Of a DNA stretch of 64,000 bases, positions 1 through 13,802 are shown one piece after another (the stretch's first letter is position 1; each line of letters opens with the position of its first letter). This DNA comes from Adiantum capillus-veneris. Taxonomy: Eukaryota > Streptophyta > Polypodiopsida > Polypodiales > Pteridaceae. The translations under genes and the position numbers were made by a program. The stretch spans positions 67,280,676 to 67,344,675 of the forward strand of contig CM043969.1 in assembly GCA_014529385.2 (NCBI GenBank), written 5' to 3'. Below the pieces are notes generated by a model that saw only the letters and a list, made by a program, of their open reading frames with translations, was not told the DNA's origin and ran no database searches.

Positions 1-1440
1 TAAGTGGCACACATGATGGCCTCAAGTCAAAAACAATGCGGAAAAGCTTGACTTTTGACCATACATCGTGCCATTTCCGTCAGTGACCTATTTTTCCTCT
101 CAGCAAGACCATTTTGCTGAGGTGTATAAGGCACTCTGCATTGGTGTTTTATCCCACGACTAGCCAAAAATGCATTAAATTCATGAGACATATACTCCCC
201 CCCTCAATCGGAACGGAGGGTGCCCATAGTACATTTCGAGACATTTTCAGCCATAGCTAGAAATTGTTTGAAGCACATAAAAACTTCGGACTTTGCTTTA
301 AGTGGAAATACCCATGCATGCCTGGAGTAATCATCAATGAAAGTCATGAAGTACAGGTAATTGCCCAAGGACTGAGTTTGCATGGGCCCACATACATCAC
401 TATGCACAAGCTGCAAGCTGCAACCTGCATGTGGCCCGAGCTGAACCATCCTTTGGAAACTTAGAACGCTGCATCTTACCCAAAATACAGCCTTCACAAA
501 CATGTTTGACAAGTGCTTCAAGAGGCGGCAAAGAAGCAACCATATCAGATTTCTACAAACGCAGCAAACTGGCAAAATTCAAATGACCAAAACGTACATG
601 CCAAAGTTTTGCATCTGAAATAGCCCTTGAATCTGCAATAGCATTTGCAAAAAAATTTACACACTTGTCATACAAAGTGAGCTTATACAGCCCACGGCAC
701 AAAAGGCCAAATGCAACAATTTCATCACCAAAACTGAGATCATGAACTGTACATCTGTTATCCACAAATTTGACTACAAGTCCAAGTCTAGCAAGTGCGG
801 ATATAGACAAGAGATTCTTCTTGATCCCAGGTACATAAAGTGCATCAACAAGTGTGAAGAAACTGCCATTTGCAGCAGTAAGCACAATCTTTCCAACTCC
901 CTGAACTGGATAAGAGTCATTGTTGGCACAAGTGGCAGAATTCCCATGAGGGATAGACTCGAGAGAGGTAAACAATTCACAATGTGAGGTAATGTGCTTT
1001 GTAGCACCACTATCAAAATACCACACATGTCAATCTGCAGCACAACTGACAAGCATGCATCATGGACGGTAGGATTGTAAGTGCACTCTGCGCTAAAAAC
1101 CCATTCTGCATCAACATCAGCAACACAGTCTCCTTTCATAGAAGACTCAACAATGGCTGCATTTGTAGTGGAACCACTCTCTTTCGTCTTAGCCTCTTTG
1201 GCCTTCAACTTAGGACACTGCTTGATCAAGTGACCATTAGCTTTACAATAATGGCAACGCATCTTCTTTTTGCCCTTATCACCAGAATTGCCAGACGAAG
1301 TGCTGCCAGCAGAAGCATTAGAAACAAAAGTTTTGCCACCCGCAACAGAACCATAAGAAGTGGTTGCATTGCTGTTACCACCCTTTCTTTGAGAAGCAAT
1401 TAAATTTTGTTCAATTTCACGCTGTTTAGTCCTTTTTTTT
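1..1440 (-). pseudogene. copia gag knuckle, protease, pre-integrase and integrase N-part
   Basis: A CCHC zinc knuckle (CHYCKANGHLIKQC) lies near 1215-1260. The aspartic protease active site DSGA (WYFDSGATKHI) is near 980-1026. The gag-pre-integrase signature LWHVRFGHLNFASLL is near 553-610. The integrase core then begins in another frame (HSDVCGPM, FIDDYSRHAWVF) and runs to the left edge. Frame changes between these blocks show that it is a decayed pol. Function and order follow the copia family; nothing suggests domestication. Confidence 0.8.
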
Positions 1441-1506
1441 TTTGGAGAGTGACTCTTGCAACAGCAATATGCATAATGCATCAAACTTGACAACTTCTGG
1501 ATTTCC

Positions 1507-2102
1507 TCAGGTCATAAGTCTCCAAGTACTAGCAAAAGTCTTGTAAGAATCTGGTAAGGCATCAAGAACAGTCTGCACAAGGGAACTGGCTGAAATGACT
1601 TCACTTGCAGAAATAAGTTGCTCATTGATATCCTTGACACTAGCAAGGAAAGTGTCCATATCATTTTCCTCATGCATAATCTTTGACTCCAACTCTTTAC
1701 GCAGCAAAGCAATTTTAGCCACATTGCGGCTTGCATAAAGACCAGCCAAAATATCCCAAGCCTGTTTTGCAGATTTTGCTAAACGGATGTGAGGAATAAT
1801 GGTGCGCTTCACAGACAACACAATCAATGCATGAGCCTGTGAATCCATTACATCCCAACGAGCTTGTTCTGTCGTAGGCAAAACAACTCTAATAGCAGCA
1901 ATTCTTGCAGCAAGACCTGCAACATCCTCAACATCGCCTACATCCTCAGAACTAGGACGTACATCAGTGCCCTTCAAATGTTCTAGACGCCCTTTGACAC
2001 AAGGACGTGTTGCATCATATAAGCCCATGTAGGGTAGTTGTCCCCATCCAACCTGTCCTCAGCAGCAAACATCTTGAACACATCTGTGTTGTTGTCAGAC
2101 AT
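1507..2102 (-). pseudogene. copia gag (UBN2-type), frameshifted
   Basis: Gag starts at ATG 2102 (MSDNNTDVFKMF) and should form the particle that packages the element RNA. The first ~30 residues are in one frame; after a frameshift near 2020 the long UBN2-like part follows in another frame (residues such as AKQAWDILAGLYASRN and LDALPDSYKTFASTW). Those are the usual landmarks of copia gag in plants. The frame closes at 1507, shortly before the zinc-knuckle region. Confidence 0.8.
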
Positions 2103-2325
2103 GGTAAATGTTGCACCTGATGTGAAAACTGCCCGAAAACAAGAGAAATGGAGTGGGAACAACATGTGCTATATAGCACAAACTGTAGAAGACTATGAGG
2201 CACATGTTATGCAGAAAACGGCACTGACAAAAATTTTGCACAAAATGACAAAATTGCCTGTGCAGGCGTGTGCTGGAGCAGCCGGCGACTAAGCCCGGGA
2301 GGACGCAACCTACTTTGATACCAAT

Positions 2326-2538
2326 TGTTGGAATTAGGGTTGCAGAGAAACGCACACAGTTTGGAGAAGATGAAGGAAGCTCAAGGCACACAATAGAGAG
2401 TGTGTTACTTAGTATACAATGGAAAGATGGATAGCCCTAGAATGATGGGCGTATATACAATGCTCGGGGGAAAAAACCTCCTAGAGAGGGAAAAAATGCC
2501 CCGGCGGTCCTAGTGTGTTCACACACATCACTACCACA
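2326..2538 (-). repeat. 5' LTR of the left-edge copia element
   Basis: Bounded by TGTTGG at 2326, directly next to the primer binding site, and by a CA near 2538 (ACTACCACA). The inner edge is firm because of the primer site. The outer edge is a judgement, since the partner LTR is outside the window. Confidence 0.6.
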
Positions 2539-4400
2539 TGTATATGGTAACATGTAAGTTGTGGATGCTTCATGAGGCCGAGCCAACTTCCAGTCATGTC
2601 AGCAACGGCCAGCCACTGCTTCACAAGGAAACAGGTAGCCGTAGCATTTGCATCTCAATGCCGCTCACGAGCCCTGATGCAGGGCAGCTCTACATCCGTT
2701 GTATCAGCACCATGGGCACCTTCATAGTAAGCGTTGGAAACAACGTTGAGGCAGTTGATCCTGACTAGGTCACTCCCATTATTATTCCAATAGAGAATCA
2801 CTATTGTGCCTTCCTTGAAGAGCTTGAATTGCAAATCGCCCGCAAGGTTGCACTATTGCACGCTGCTTCCAATATCCTTCTTGGGCACTGCATTGTTGCC
2901 TGTCCTTGGGATAAGGCTGTCATGCAGTTGATTTGAACCATATTGTTTCTCTCCAATATTATGCCATCCCTCTAGCTTACCTCTTCCCACCTACGACATT
3001 GAAGCTGCCAGTAGCATATCTCTACCCACCTACGCTACCGCGAAGACATTGGAGCTGCCAGTAGCATCTTCATCTCCGTCGACCAAGTAGGATTTGGTGG
3101 AGACCTAAGTCTTTCAATCGTTGTCAACCGTTGTCTATCCATTTTTGGAGACATGCATACGAATATTTCAGCACCTATTAGCCTCCAGCAGTAGTTCATG
3201 GCTGGCCATTCAACATCTGGGTGGGATAGCAAAATTTTTATAGACAATATGGCCAATAGTGCGGCCTGTAAAGAGATTCTCTTTCTAAACCACATGCAGG
3301 CGGCAGCCAATGCTGGGTCAGTTGAGATTAGCAACAATAGTATATTGCAACGTTGCTCTTCAATAGATGCATACAAAGTAGAGAATATTGGTGGTGTGGA
3401 TTTGAACGCATAGCAGTTACTGCTTCGGAGCTATGTTCTTTCCAATAACCACGATTCAGTGGCGGATACTATGAGCAAAGGTCCATGTACGCAGCAGCTA
3501 TCGAATCAAGTTCAGCTGGTTGCAAATGTAGACATCAATTTGGTGTCGATACATAACACAGGTTAGTCAGCAAGGAGGCAAGAAGACATAATTGCTGACC
3601 GAAGAAGCTTACAACTCTAAGAGAGAGACAGAAAGAGAGAGAGGGTAATATTGATCATATGACATAGAGCATAAAATTACATATGCCTGTTTTGTGTATG
3701 GCAAGGAGGACATATTTTCACAACACTACATGTTCCAATTGCACAAGTGCAACTCAAGCTCGACAACATTGAAATGTCCATTATTTGCATCCAATTTTCC
3801 ATGCGCATGCACTTGCTTCGCGCAACACATAAACACTATGGGGCAGGGCACGATTTCTGTTTCTTATAATTTTTTGAAGAGACCACAGTGCCAGCTCTCC
3901 ACCATACTTTTGTATGGCACCTCTGTATGATGTGCACATTATATTCTACACTTTCACTGTGACGTTTCATTGCAAGACGATATGTTTAACTCTTCACATT
4001 GCTTTTCTATAAGTTGACTCACATATCGGCATGTAGATTGGACAATCAAAAAGAAGGAGTACAACATTGCAAGTCAGTAAAGCACCTCATTCATTGTTGC
4101 AATTCATTCATGCTTTTTCTACTTGCTTGTTTTAGAATTTTCCGCATTACTTCTTTTCTTTGGTTTATTTGGATGTCGTTTTCAGAACTAGACAGTCAAC
4201 ATTGATCAAAATTTGTAAGTGAGTTAAAAATGCAAATTTTTGCATGCCAAATGTATCTGATGTATTACAGTAGTGAATGCATGTGGTGTATCATTGTAGT
4301 ATTTTACCTTGTGCATCTTTACTTTTAGCTCTAAATAATTTATACCATACTAGGTGTCTAAATAATTGATGCCATACTATATATGTCCTCATTTCTTCTG
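2539..4400. other. no recognisable gene
   Basis: Only short open frames occur, none with a motif I can place. The longest, near 3198-3413 (+), has no recognisable domain. A short GA run occurs near 3620. I see no terminal repeats or RNA gene here. Confidence 0.5.
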
Positions 4401-4585
4401 TACTAGGTGTCAGTATGAAGTTCTCAAGACCTGGAAGATTACAGACCAAGTGTCAATAAGCTAAAGAGCAAACTGCAGCCAACGAAACTAGCTTATTGTC
4501 CATATGCTAGGTCATGGTTTGCAATCATTGCATTGTATAAAGATTGGAGCATGCAATGTGACATCTTTGCTCACAATCTAGAAAT

Positions 4586-5590
4586 ATGTCTCTGCTGCGT
4601 GATGGCATACCTCACATATATAGCGATAAACAAGGTCGACATATAAATGAAATAGACACTCCTGTTGCCCTCACTTTTGTATTATTGTTGGGCGCTTTGT
4701 CATTGGAGAGGCATCAACAAGGCTTAGTAGCATTGTATCTACAATCCATTACCATTTCAAGATACCAACCACGAATCAACAGTATTCTCTCTCTATTCAT
4801 GAGACCGATGAGTGATATTTGGACATAAAAGAGGCAAAGATTATAATTTATATAGACGAGCTATCCATGTTAACCCAAACAACTTTTGACCTTATCGTAA
4901 GACAAAATATAAATGTAACAAGCAATAAATTGGCAGATCCCTTCAACAACAAATGTGTTCTCTTGCTCGATGATCTTGTCCAACTACCCCTAGTTTGTAG
5001 TCACTCACGGGAGCTTTGTAACACATGCCATATCACCTGCTCGATCCAATGGCTACATGCAACTTTGTACAAGGTGTCATGCTCTATAAGACAAGCAATG
5101 GACCCTGAATTGCTTCAGTTCTTCACCATTTTTTGTTAAAGAAAACTAGTCGTAGATGAGATCAATTGTACATTGGGTGCATGTATTGTAGATGAAGTGC
5201 ATGTGCATAACTACATCAACAACTCTATTATGATAATCTGTACTCACATGTCAGGATGTCCAACACTATAGCAACCTTACCTTGAATAAATTGTACAATC
5301 AAATTGGCATTACAAAACTTGAAATGAAGACGAACGCAGGTAACATAAATGTCCTTCAGTAGTGGCTCCTAGATCCTAAGTTCAATGAGTTGGATTTGAT
5401 CGTAATTTGCTTGCACTGCATCATCACTAAAAATATCGACTTGAAAATTGGTGCGGCAAATGGTGCAACATGCATTGTCGATGCCATAACACAAAACACA
5501 GAAGGTGAAGTTACATATATCATTGTCCGCATTCATTGTACTGAGAATAACTACAAAAAAAGAAAGGCAAAACACAAACAATTGTAAATG
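4586..5590 (+). pseudogene. PIF1-like helicase fragment (Helitron-type remnant)
   Basis: Three blocks of a PIF1/RecD-like DNA helicase are visible on the plus strand. The Walker B block reads IIIYIDELSML near 4840-4875. It is followed by FNNKCVLLLDDLVQLPLV near 4940-4995, matching the family's PFGGK..LLGGDF.QLPPV motif. The C-terminal block KNIDLKIGAANGATCIVDA lies near 5430-5490, matching the family's L..N.D...GL.NGTR..V. The N-terminal Walker A part is not recognisable and stops and frameshifts separate the blocks. In plants such fragments usually come from the Rep-helicase of Helitrons; I found no CTRR end or hairpin to prove it. Confidence 0.6.
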
Positions 5591-5599
5591 AAGAAAGGC

Positions 5600-6545
5600 A
5601 AAACACACTCGAAATCCACCTTCAAAAATGCGAGCTGACATGTTGCGCTACCAACCATTCAATGAAAATTTCTTTTTTAAATACTTTTTGTTTGCAAGAA
5701 TTTACATGTAGCATGTATACTAGAAAAAACATTCAATTGGAGACATAGTTGTACAACTTCGCTTGGATCTAATCTCAACTGTAACCACCCCTATAATCTC
5801 TAGTGATTGATGCACTTAATTTTGTCTCCTCCCATAAACATTATAGCATTTTTCAAGTGTATATCCCTTTCACGCAATGCCGCCCTTCCCAAATTAGTCT
5901 TGCTCTTGTTCCCTTTAGTGCTAGCTGCTAAAAGTCAATTTGCATATGTCCTGTTATATCTTTTTAACATAATATGGCAGAGGGTAGTGCCCTTTACACG
6001 TGGCGCAAGCTGCGAGATGAAGGCTAAATGCCAAAAGTGAGAGAAGCAAGGGGAGCAAAGAAGAGAGAGAGAGAGAGAGAGGCTGCCTTCGTTGAGCTCG
6101 CCACAGATGCTGCCTAGATTATCCTCCTGCACGAGTGATGAGCCACCAGCTTATCCTCATGATTTTAAAGCAAGCTTTGTACTCCTGGGCCATGTAATCA
6201 TAGCTCTACTCCATAGCTTATGTACAGCTAGCTCTCATCAGCGCCATCAATCAACTCAACATCGATCCACTATTGTTTTTTGTAGCTACCTATCAGTAGC
6301 GCCATCATTTGCAAACTCTACAGTAGGCTATAATGGCTACAATTGCCCGCCATTTCTAGAGGACCACGGTCCACCACCCCGTGCAGGCGGCACCTTCTGG
6401 CTTACCAATATCCGCGGCCTAGAATATAGGTGCAGTGCCCGTGATCTGCATATTCCCGCTCACTACTCCTCGGTCTTACATCGCGCAACTGCTAGATATT
6501 TCTCGTCCAAGGATCCAAAAGCCACAACAAATCCCCCCCCTCCCC
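5600..6545. other. no recognisable gene
   Basis: Mixed-sequence DNA without a convincing coding frame. A short GA array lies near 6062-6081. Open frames that continue into the following CT array are artefacts of the repeat. Confidence 0.5.
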
Positions 6546-6548
6546 CTC

Positions 6549-6702
<154 letters not shown>

Positions 6703-7047
6703 TCGTGCTGAGCTCGCTGCAGATACTCTCAGCTCCCTTCAATTGCCACCTTATCCTCATGCTTTCTAAGTAAGCTCCATATCATGCAGCTCCTCTCCTG
6801 ACGTCTCAACTCATCTCCTTGCCTCTTAGCCATGGTTCCTAATCTCTACACCATAGCTTCAACAACTCTCATTAGCGCGAGATCGGCACCATTAATTAAC
6901 TCACCATCAGAGTTATTTGTTTTAGGCCCCGTCTATGAAAATAAACATCACTTTGTGGAGTTCTTTGTTTGCAGCTACGATGCATATAGCCATACCAATC
7001 TCTCATTTGTTTTTGGTAGAGATAAAGAATACTTCACCGCATGGCGC

Positions 7048-8410
<1,363 letters not shown>

Positions 8411-8414
8411 CTTA

Positions 8415-8418
<4 letters not shown>

Positions 8419-8470
<52 letters not shown>

Positions 8471-8626
8471 ATGTGGAGCAGCATCAACACAACTCCAACA
8501 TTAAACTATAGGGTTTCCTACGTTTCCTCACTTGGAAACCTTCGACACCTTGTCCAAGGTGGAATTGTTGAAGATATGCCTTGCTCAACGTGCGAGGCTT
8601 AGAGATAGTTTTGTGTGTGCGTATGT

Positions 8627-8679
<53 letters not shown>
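8419..8679. repeat. two (CT)n arrays
   Basis: CT arrays at 8419-8466 and 8631-8679, separated by about 165 bp of unique sequence. Confidence 0.95.
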
Positions 8680-8682
<3 letters not shown>

Positions 8683-8960
8683 GTGTGTCTCGATGCAGTG
8701 GACTCAGTGCATGTAATCGCATGTAGTTTGTCTATGCAAGCGTGCTTTGCTTTGGAAAAGAAGGGGCAGTGCAAATCTCAAAAGAATTCAAAAAATTCAT
8801 GTTAATAATCTTGAAGTAGAGAAAGCGACTTTTGTTAATATATGGCCTCACACTTCAATCAAAGGTTCATGACATCCAAACTATATCGACCTTTGTACCA
8901 ATCAATGCGGTCGTGAACCTAGCCAGACATGCGCACAAAGCAACAAGGCGTGAGCGCATG

Positions 8961-9120
8961 TGAGAATGAGATGAACAACATGTAGACCTGCTTGATTATC
9001 TCCTCTTCCCGCCTTCTCAACGTGGATGGCAGTGAGCACACAATGATAAGGTACGGGTTGTGAGAATGAGATGCACAACCTATAGACTTGCTTGATTATC
9101 TCCTCTTCCCACCTCCCCAA
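8961..9120. repeat. direct repeat, about 60-bp units spaced 100 bp
   Basis: The sequence beginning TGAGAATGAGATG at 8961 and running through GATTATCTCCTCTTCCC recurs at 9061 with a few changes. Confidence 0.8.
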
Positions 9121-9199
9121 CAGGCACGTATAAAATAGTAAAAAAAAGATTTTTTTATTTTTTGCTAGAGACGGTGCCTAGAGAGGGTCGTGTCTTACA

Positions 9200-9283
9200 T
9201 GGTGTGTAGGTCAAGGCACAAAGTGCTAGAGAGAGTGGTTAGTGTACTATGCTTTAAAGCGGTGCCTATTAGCTCATCCCAAA

Positions 9284-9321
<38 letters not shown>

Positions 9322-9389
9322 TTTTTGTGTCATGTGATGTGTAGGTCAAGAGACAAAGAGATAGAAATAGTGGTTGGTGTTTTGTGCTT

Positions 9390-9430
<41 letters not shown>

Positions 9431-9516
9431 GTGTTCTATGCTTTAGAGAGAGAAGGATACATTTTGAGGTAGGAAATAGCGAGAGACAATGGGAGAGACA
9501 AAGAAGGTGGTGGAGG

Positions 9517-9558
<42 letters not shown>
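9200..9558. repeat. duplicated segment with (AC)n and (GA)n arrays
   Basis: A segment starting GTGTAGGTCAAG occurs near 9202 and again near 9341, each followed by a TATGCTTTA/TGTGCTTTA motif. An AC array (9284-9319) lies between them and GA arrays follow at 9391-9426 and 9519-9558. Confidence 0.85.
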
Positions 9559-9561
<3 letters not shown>

Positions 9562-9707
9562 TGAACTATCATCCACGAAGGTCAGATATGACCCATGGGA
9601 CCAAAACAAAACATTACAGCTGTTCTTCTAAGGTGGAGACTTTAGATACAAATCAGTTAGGGACTTAGGCTCCACAAGGGAAAAAGGGAGAGAACAAGAA
9701 ATAAAAT

Positions 9708-10511
9708 CTAAGGGGGGTCAGGTGGAGAAGGAGTTGGCTTTGGAGTTTGAAACTCCTGGATGATGGCTTTACCGCTATGATAGACTGCCCATTTACCTTG
9801 TTTACGGGCTTCATGCATCTTCTTGAGCTCACTTGCTGTAAGCTTGAGTTGATTTGTGGTCAATTCCTTGGCGATCCAAATCTTTGTCGCCTTGAGGTGG
9901 TCAGATTGTTGTAGGAGGCTCGTCCGTTCTTCCTTGTTCTTGAAAGTGAGGATGCATTGACCAGGTGGCACATGTCTATGTGTATCGTTGATCCAAGAAA
10001 CATTGTCGGGCTCGATGTTAACTGGTTGTAGAATGTTGTTGAGCTTGGTGATGGCTTCTTCGAGTGTGTCCTCCTCGGTGCACCATGATGAGGAGAGCCC
10101 TCCAATCCTAATCTTGAGAGCAAAGGTTCCTTGAAGCTAGAATTCTTATAAGGCTGCTTGTATTTTGTTATCGGTCTTGTTATGTACTACCTCATGGGCT
10201 TCTTTTTGGGCTTCCTTGATTAACTCAATGAGAGAAGCTTCGACTTCATGTGTTTTTGCTAGCACAGTTTTGTTCTCCTTTGCCTTCGTCTCCTCAAGCT
10301 TACTCAAGCGTTGTTTGAGTTCGGCATTCTCCAAAATAAGCTCTCGAATCTGAGTCTCCAGGGTCATGATCCTTGAGTCTTGGCGACCAGTGAGATCCTT
10401 CTTAGGTGCAACTGCCACCGCAAGAAAACTCTTGCGAGTGTTGGACATTGGTGTATTGAAAGAGGATATTGGAGCTTCTCGACTCTTTCTTATGTGGGCA
10501 TGCTTGCACAA
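9708..10511 (-). pseudogene. LINE ORF1-like coiled-coil protein, broken
   Basis: The minus-strand reading gives an N-terminal part with a clear heptad coiled coil (MTLETQIRELILENAELKQR and onward, about 10,380-10,230). Stops near 10,143 and 10,134 follow, and then a basic segment (QCILTFKNKEERTSLLQ, IWIAKELTTNQL, GKWAVYHSGKAIIQEF, about 9960-9750). The coiled coil followed by a short RNA-binding-like block ending GKW..Y..GKAII recalls plant LINE proteins upstream of the endonuclease. No endonuclease or reverse transcriptase follows on this strand. The family call is tentative. Confidence 0.45.
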
Positions 10512-10752
10512 GGCTAGGCTTAACTTGTTCAGGTCACGGCTATGGGAACAAGATAAAAGCTACTGGATGTATGAGAAGAGGTTGAGAGGGAAGTGAAGCT
10601 AAAGCAGGGAATGGGTCTTGACTCTCTGTTATGTGGGGACGCCTGCACAAGGCTAGGCTTAACTTGTACAGGTCACAGCTATGGGAACAAGGTCAAAGCG
10701 ATTGGATATTTGAAAAGAGATTGAGAGTGAAGCTTAAGCGGGGAACGGGTAC
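10480..10752. repeat. tandem duplication, about 139-bp unit
   Basis: Two units start near 10,480 (GACTCTTTCTTATGTGG) and 10,619 (GACTCTCTGTTATGTGG). They share the core GCACAAGGCTAGGCTTAACT and the tail AAGCGGGGAACGGGT / AAGCAGGGAATGGGT. Confidence 0.85.
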
Positions 10753-10982
10753 GCAGAACGCCGACGCACACAGTCGATGGGCCCGATGAGGGGAATGGCT
10801 CTGCAGCTCGTCGAATCAGATGGTCTAGGTCACACCTGGCGGGTTGTTGCTGTCAACATTCAAAAACAGGGTTGTTGCTGGCGAGTTGTTGTTTGCTGTC
10901 ACCTGGCGAGTTGTGCGTGTCGAGAAAGGGTTAGGCTTGTTGAGGGCAGGGGCATCATTGAGAGAAGCTAACGCCCGCGCCT

Positions 10983-11038
10983 CCCCCCCCCCCCCCCCCC
11001 CCTCCCCAGAGCCGCCCCCCGCCCTAGGGGAAGACTTC

Positions 11039-11074
<36 letters not shown>
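10983..11074. repeat. C homopolymer and (GA)n array
   Basis: C tract at about 10,983-11,001 and GA array at about 11,040-11,074, separated by a GC-rich spacer. Confidence 0.9.
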
Positions 11075-11077
<3 letters not shown>

Positions 11078-11082
11078 CCACC

Positions 11083-11289
11083 GAAGCTCTGGGCTGTTTT
11101 TGGCAGATGGACGCAATGGATGTAAAGAGAGGGTGTCTCACAAGATGCAATCACATACATTTGGATCTTGAAGGCAAGGCTCTGGGTCAGGAAGCTATGC
11201 ACTGTTTTCTGGAGGTGCAGAGAGAGGGCATCTCTCCAAATGGAAAAGAATTCACGATGATATTGTTGATCAGGGGTTGTTGAAAGAGA

Positions 11290-11343
<54 letters not shown>

Positions 11344-11890
11344 CTCTGCCTCTGTCTTTGGGATGTCGTGCTTGGCACTGCCTTGGTTGACAAGTACGCC
11401 AAATGTGGTGCACTTCATAAAGCACAAAAAGAGCCTGAGGAGCTTCCTCTCTGGGATGTCATCTCATGGAATGCATTGATAGTGGGATTTGCCTAGCTTG
11501 GTCAAGAAGTTCTGGGATTTTTTTGGCATCTTGAAGCGAGGGTGTCTCTCTATATGCAATCGCATATGCTTGCATCTTGAAGCCTTGGGCTGTTTTTAGC
11601 GGATGCAAAGTGAGGTTGTCTCTCAAGATGCAATCACATACGCTTGCATCTTAAAGGTCAGGGTCAAGAAGATCTGGGATATTTTTAGGAGATGCAAAGA
11701 GAGGGCATCTCTCCAAATGCAATCACATATACTTGCATCTTGAGGGCATGTGGCATTACGCAAGATGTTGATATGGGCAAAAGAATTCATGATGATATTG
11801 TTAGCGAGGGGTTGTTTACAGAAAATGTTGCACTTGGCACTTTCTTTGTCGACATGTATGTCGGATGAGGTGCCAATAATCACCGTGCAT
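11083..11890 (+). pseudogene. PPR protein pseudogene (PLS/E type)
   Basis: Degenerate pentatricopeptide repeats run on the plus strand. The clearest block (about 11,365-11,495) contains LGTALVDKYAKCGALHKA and DVISWNALIVGFA, a hallmark of plant PLS-type PPR repeats, which bind organellar RNA for editing or processing. Decayed repeat ends of the EGISPN...ILKAC kind occur before and after (EGVSQDAITY, EGISPNGKEFT, YAIAYACILK). Stops, frameshifts and a CT microsatellite at 11,291-11,341 interrupt the reading. No start codon or organelle signal can be assigned. Large PPR families of this flavour are common in ferns and other early-diverging land plants. Confidence 0.75.
11291..11341. repeat. (CT)n array inside the PPR pseudogene
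   Basis: About 50 bp of CT lying between two recognisable PPR blocks. Confidence 0.95.
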
Positions 11891-11975
11891 CCGTTGACTG
11901 CAATCACCATTGTGGCCAAATATTATCCACTCCCTCCTAGCAACACTTTTTGGGTAGCGTTTTGTTGTGTGTGTG

Positions 11976-11998
11976 GGGGGGGGGGGGGGGGGGGGGGG

Positions 11999-12033
<35 letters not shown>

Positions 12034-12161
12034 ATTATTCATGAAAGAAAACAAACTAGAGAGGAATAGAAGTTTGTACATTGAAATGGGCTACAAATTA
12101 AATGAAAAGACAAGAAGAAAGAACACCATCGTCTATGAGAAAGAGCAAAAGGCATTAAGTA

Positions 12162-12216
<55 letters not shown>
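11976..12216. repeat. poly-G/(GA)n and (CT)n/(CA)n arrays
   Basis: G homopolymer 11,976-12,000 runs into GA to 12,030. After about 130 bp a CT array (12,164-12,199) runs into CA (12,200-12,216). Confidence 0.95.
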
Positions 12217-12717
12217 GTAGCGTTGGATGCCTAAGCACCATTGAAGACTTTACCCATTGTACTATTGGTAAGACCGAACGAGACCCATCGTAGATGGTGG
12301 GTGGTGCGAGCTAGTTCTATAGATGTTATATAGCAAGGCCCACCAAACAAGACTAGTTCAATAAGAATGGATCTTTTAAAGTTAGAGAACTATAGCCTAC
12401 ACACAAAACTCACCTATACACACACAACTCAATTTTCCCTAGCGGGCATTAAATTAATGCCACTGACACGTCTCTCTCCCCTCCCCTATCCTCTCTCCTC
12501 GTCCAGACTCGTCACCTCCCTCCTCCATCTCTCTGTGCCCATAGTCGGTCCCTCGTGCTCGCCCATCTCTGTGATCCTAGCCCCCTCCCTACTGCCCTCC
12601 TCAGACACAGAGCGCCCCCCTCACCTTCTCCCCCCTCAGGTCGCCTCCTTGCCCACACAGATCCCTGCCATGTCTCCATAGCTCATGAGAGCATGAGAGA
12701 GAGAGCTGGCCACACGT

Positions 12718-12756
<39 letters not shown>

Positions 12757-13440
12757 GAGGGAGAGGATTTCTTTTTATGTGTAGAGAGAGAGCACCGCCA
12801 CATGCGGCACAAAGAGAGAGAGAGAGAGAATAGAGGGAGGGGATTTTAAAAAAAAAAACCTTATATTTTTTTTTTGGATACAAAACCTCTATCCTTTAAT
12901 GTAAATTATATTGAAATTTTTAAAAACAAGATTTGGTTACCCTATTGGATCTTTTAAAGTTAGACAGCTTGCAACAAAATTACTTTTAATAAGATAACGT
13001 GGAAAGAGTCGCACCTGTGTCAAAAAGAGGATTGAGTTCACAAACATGTTCTCCTTTTTTTAAGCTCGATCACCATGAAAAGACTTAAAGCTAGTAGGCC
13101 CGCCCAAATTTTGCATTCGTCATTGCTTGTCGTTATGTGCTATAGATTAATGCATCGTTTTTCTTGTTTTTGAGTGGAATCTTTGAATTAGGAGCAACTT
13201 TTTTTAAAAAATTAATTCATTAAGAATACCTTTTAATTTTTTTAGTGTAACGACATATTTTCATAGAAATTATGAGCAAAAAGTGCACAATCTAAATCTA
13301 GTGAGTAAAAATTAAAAATGGCGCACACACAAGGGTTAGACAAGTGTGTAGGGGGAGGTGGCGCTATTCTCCCTAGTTATAATAATCACAAACAGACACG
13401 CCCCCAATTCTATTAGTGTGGGGGACTTCCAATGTTGGAA
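12217..13440. other. no recognisable gene; GA arrays near 12,721-12,753 and 12,810-12,828
   Basis: C-rich pyrimidine stretch near 12,470-12,670, two GA arrays, then AT-rich sequence to about 13,330. No coding motif was seen. Confidence 0.5.
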
Positions 13441-13540
13441 GTCAGGTTCAAATGGGGAGTCGAGCCTTGGGACTAAGTGACACGGGCATGGGAGGTTGGG
13501 ATCTACGACGGGGCCATTGTAGGCCGTAGATCTGGAATGC

Positions 13541-13802
13541 GGGTACCCTAGATTACTTCTGTAAAAAGTAATCTAAGGTACCCATGTTTTGAAAGTAATC
13601 TAGGGTACCCCATTTCGCGAACGTGGGGTTTGAACCCATGACCTCACCCATGAGAGGTGCATGCCCTAACCACTACGCCATGCGCGGATTCTGAAGCTTG
13701 GGGGCCCTAATTTACTTAAAACACGTATGCAAAATGACGACAACTAAAAGTAATCTAGGGTACCCTAGATTACAAAAAGTAACCTAGGGTACCCTAGATT
13801 AC
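13541..13802. repeat. palindromic KpnI-type repeats
   Basis: The half-unit GTAATCTAGGGT and its complement ACCCTAGATTAC recur. At 13,750-13,773 they meet head to head as a perfect 24-bp palindrome centred on GGTACC. A near copy follows at about 13,778-13,802, and further half or near-full units lie at 13,541-13,557, 13,566-13,583 and 13,594-13,610. Confidence 0.9.
13613..13688 (-). other. tRNA-like segment (SINE head or decayed tRNA)
   Basis: The minus strand contains TGGCGTAGTGGTTAGGGCATG, which fits a Pol III A box, and 31 bp later GGGTTCAAACCCC, which fits a B box, at tRNA-like spacing. The acceptor arms do not pair properly and the anticodon loop does not form cleanly, so a working tRNA is unlikely. 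A tRNA-derived SINE head caught inside the foldback element is my preferred reading. Confidence 0.55.

Larger units (their letters stand above)
1..2538 (-). mobile_element. Ty1/copia retrotransposon, 5' part, runs off the left edge
   Basis: Read on the minus strand, the order is 5' LTR, primer binding site, gag, CCHC knuckle, aspartic protease, gag-pre-integrase and the start of integrase. Integrase lying before reverse transcriptase marks it as copia; reverse transcriptase, RNase H and the 3' LTR lie beyond position 1. The primer site (about 2313-2323, minus strand TGGTATCAAAG) resembles the complement of the 3' end of initiator tRNA-Met. At least two frameshifts break the polyprotein, so this copy is dead as it stands. 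No target duplication can be checked because the other end is missing. Confidence 0.88.

Noticed and set aside
3198-3413. Small plus-strand protein gene
   Set aside because: No motif, no neighbouring exon and no conserved context; chance frame.
13613-13688. Functional tRNA gene
   Set aside because: A and B boxes are present, but the acceptor stem does not pair and the anticodon loop is irregular.
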